From: JBFHRE01 sp041591895 | GTDB lineage: Bacteria > Actinomycetota > Acidimicrobiia > Spongiisociales > ZC4RG35 | NCBI GenBank assembly: GCA_041591895.1 | Contig: JBFHRE010000121.1 | Span: 1-7,081, forward strand | Length of the DNA stretch: 7,081 nucleotides | Direction: 5' to 3' | Shown here: positions 6,712-7,081 of the stretch, one piece after another | Layout: every line of letters begins with the position of its first letter | Numbering within the stretch: the first letter of the stretch is position 1 | Translations under genes and position numbers: made by a program | The notes under the pieces: generated by a model | What the model was told of the DNA's origin: nothing | Databases searched by the model: none | The model's input: the letters and a program-made list of their open reading frames with translations, nothing else

Positions 6712-6717
6712 AGTATG
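6712..6717 (-). promoter_or_regulatory. Possible -10 element for xylA in the hypC-xylA gap
   Basis: Read on the minus strand the bases are CATACT, close to TATAAT, 18 bp before the xylA ATG. No convincing -35 lies at the right distance, where the sequence is the end of hypC. It would give a leader of only about 12 nt, with the AGGAGG near its 5' end. Weak. Confidence 0.2.
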
Positions 6718-6723
6718 CCGCGC

Positions 6724-6981
6724 TCAGAGACCTGAGTCGTCATGAAGGCGACCGACCTCAGGCAGATCCGCCGCAGAATCCCCGCTCCAGGTCCGGGACG
6801 GGTCGACCACCCGCAACGCGTAACCCGAATGGACCACCACCCAATCCCCCACCCGAACCTCGGGAACCATCATCAGCTCGACCGGTTCCGCCAGGCCACG
6901 TCCGAAATCGACCCGGCCGGGGACGGAAATGCCCGTGCCGGGCCGCAGCCCGACAACCTTCCCGGTGACGGCTACACACAC
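6724..6981 (-). CDS. hypC: [NiFe]-hydrogenase maturation chaperone HypC/HupF
   Basis: HypC works with HypD in assembling and delivering the Fe(CN)2CO group to the large subunit of [NiFe]-hydrogenases. This 85-aa protein has the family size and plan. It opens MCVAVTGKVV, with the essential Cys2 exposed after Met removal. A small beta-barrel follows, with VDFGRG and then MMVPEVRVGDWVVVHSGYAL. H51 in VVVHSGYA is at the same number as the functional His51 of E. coli HypC. Residue 6 is Thr where most homologues have Pro (MCxxxPG), a mild departure. The start codon is GTG at 6981-6979, read as Met; it alone places Cys at position 2, and GGTGAGGTGG lies just upstream. It overlaps the end of the preceding gene by 10 bp, as in a tight operon. 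A five-base inverted repeat (CTCAG/CTGAG, 6723-6736) covers its stop. The hydrogenase itself is not in the window. Confidence 0.88.
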   Translation of the reverse strand: MCVAVTGKVVGLRPGTGISVPGRVDFGRGLAEPVELMMVPEVRVGDWVVVHSGYALRVVDPSRTWSGDSAADLPEVGRLHDDSGL

Positions 6982-7081
6982 GTCGCCACCTCACCCGACA
7001 GCCACCGAGCCACGTCGCGAATCGCCGCTTCGACCTCGGGGGAGAGGGGGTCGCCCGGTGCGAATCTGCGCCCCTCGATGC
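6972..7081 (-). CDS. C-terminal end of a probable hydrogenase maturation protease (partial)
   Basis: Only the last 35 codons and the TAG stop at 6974-6972 are inside the window. They read (G)IEGRRFAPGDPLSPEVEAA and continue IRDVARWLSGEVATCV. A GIE.....PG..LSPEVEAA tail followed by a short amphipathic helix is typical of HycI/HupD-type peptidases (family M52), which clip the C-terminus of the [NiFe]-hydrogenase large subunit after nickel insertion. The 10-bp overlap with hypC supports a hyp/hup operon. The catalytic metal-binding residues lie upstream, outside the window, so the call rests on a short tail plus context. Confidence 0.55.
   Translation of the reverse strand, partial: IEGRRFAPGDPLSPEVEAAIRDVARWLSGEVATCV

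Noticed and set aside
5824..6735. Plus-strand frame (303 codons) antisense to xylA
   Set aside because: It is a shadow of xylA; no motif was seen, and its end overlaps the xylA ribosome binding site region.

Overview
The window comes from a high-GC genome, roughly two-thirds G+C by eye, with coding third positions dominated by G and C. Gene content and style point to an actinobacterium, possibly an Acidimicrobiia-like lineage, but there is no rRNA or marker gene to confirm that. The window holds seven genes, two of them cut by its ends. No mobile element, tRNA, rRNA or CRISPR array is visible.

Layout. (1) Positions 1-1792, minus strand: most of an exported vanadium-dependent haloperoxidase / PAP2-fold enzyme with every vanadate-binding motif present; its C-terminus lies beyond position 1. 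(2) Positions 1793-2005: a divergent intergenic region with a good sigma70-like promoter facing right and some short inverted repeats. (3) Positions 2006-5297, plus strand: a three-gene CUT2-type sugar ABC importer in the order binding lipoprotein (xylF), permease (xylH), ATPase (xylG). A perfect 16-bp stem-loop separates xylF from xylH, and xylH and xylG overlap by ATGA. (4) Positions 5296-5371: a heptamer repeat array and a bulged hairpin between convergent genes. (5) Positions 5365-6693, minus strand: a complete class II xylose isomerase (xylA). (6) Positions 6724-7081, minus strand: hypC, a [NiFe]-hydrogenase maturation chaperone, and upstream of it the last codons of what looks like a hydrogenase maturation protease.

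How they work together. XylF captures D-xylose outside the membrane, XylH carries it across and XylG powers the step; XylA then converts it to D-xylulose. Xylulokinase and a XylR/ROK-type regulator would be expected but are not in the window. xylA is not co-transcribed with the transporter: it lies on the opposite strand, 30 bp behind hypC, so it sits physically at the tail of a hydrogenase-maturation gene row. The haloperoxidase is divergent from the importer and has no obvious metabolic link to it.

No wholly new system is evident. The points most worth a second look are the hyp-xylA junction, the heptamer array that contains both convergent stop codons, the strong intra-operon hairpin after xylF, and the one-domain ATPase serving a XylF/XylH-type importer.
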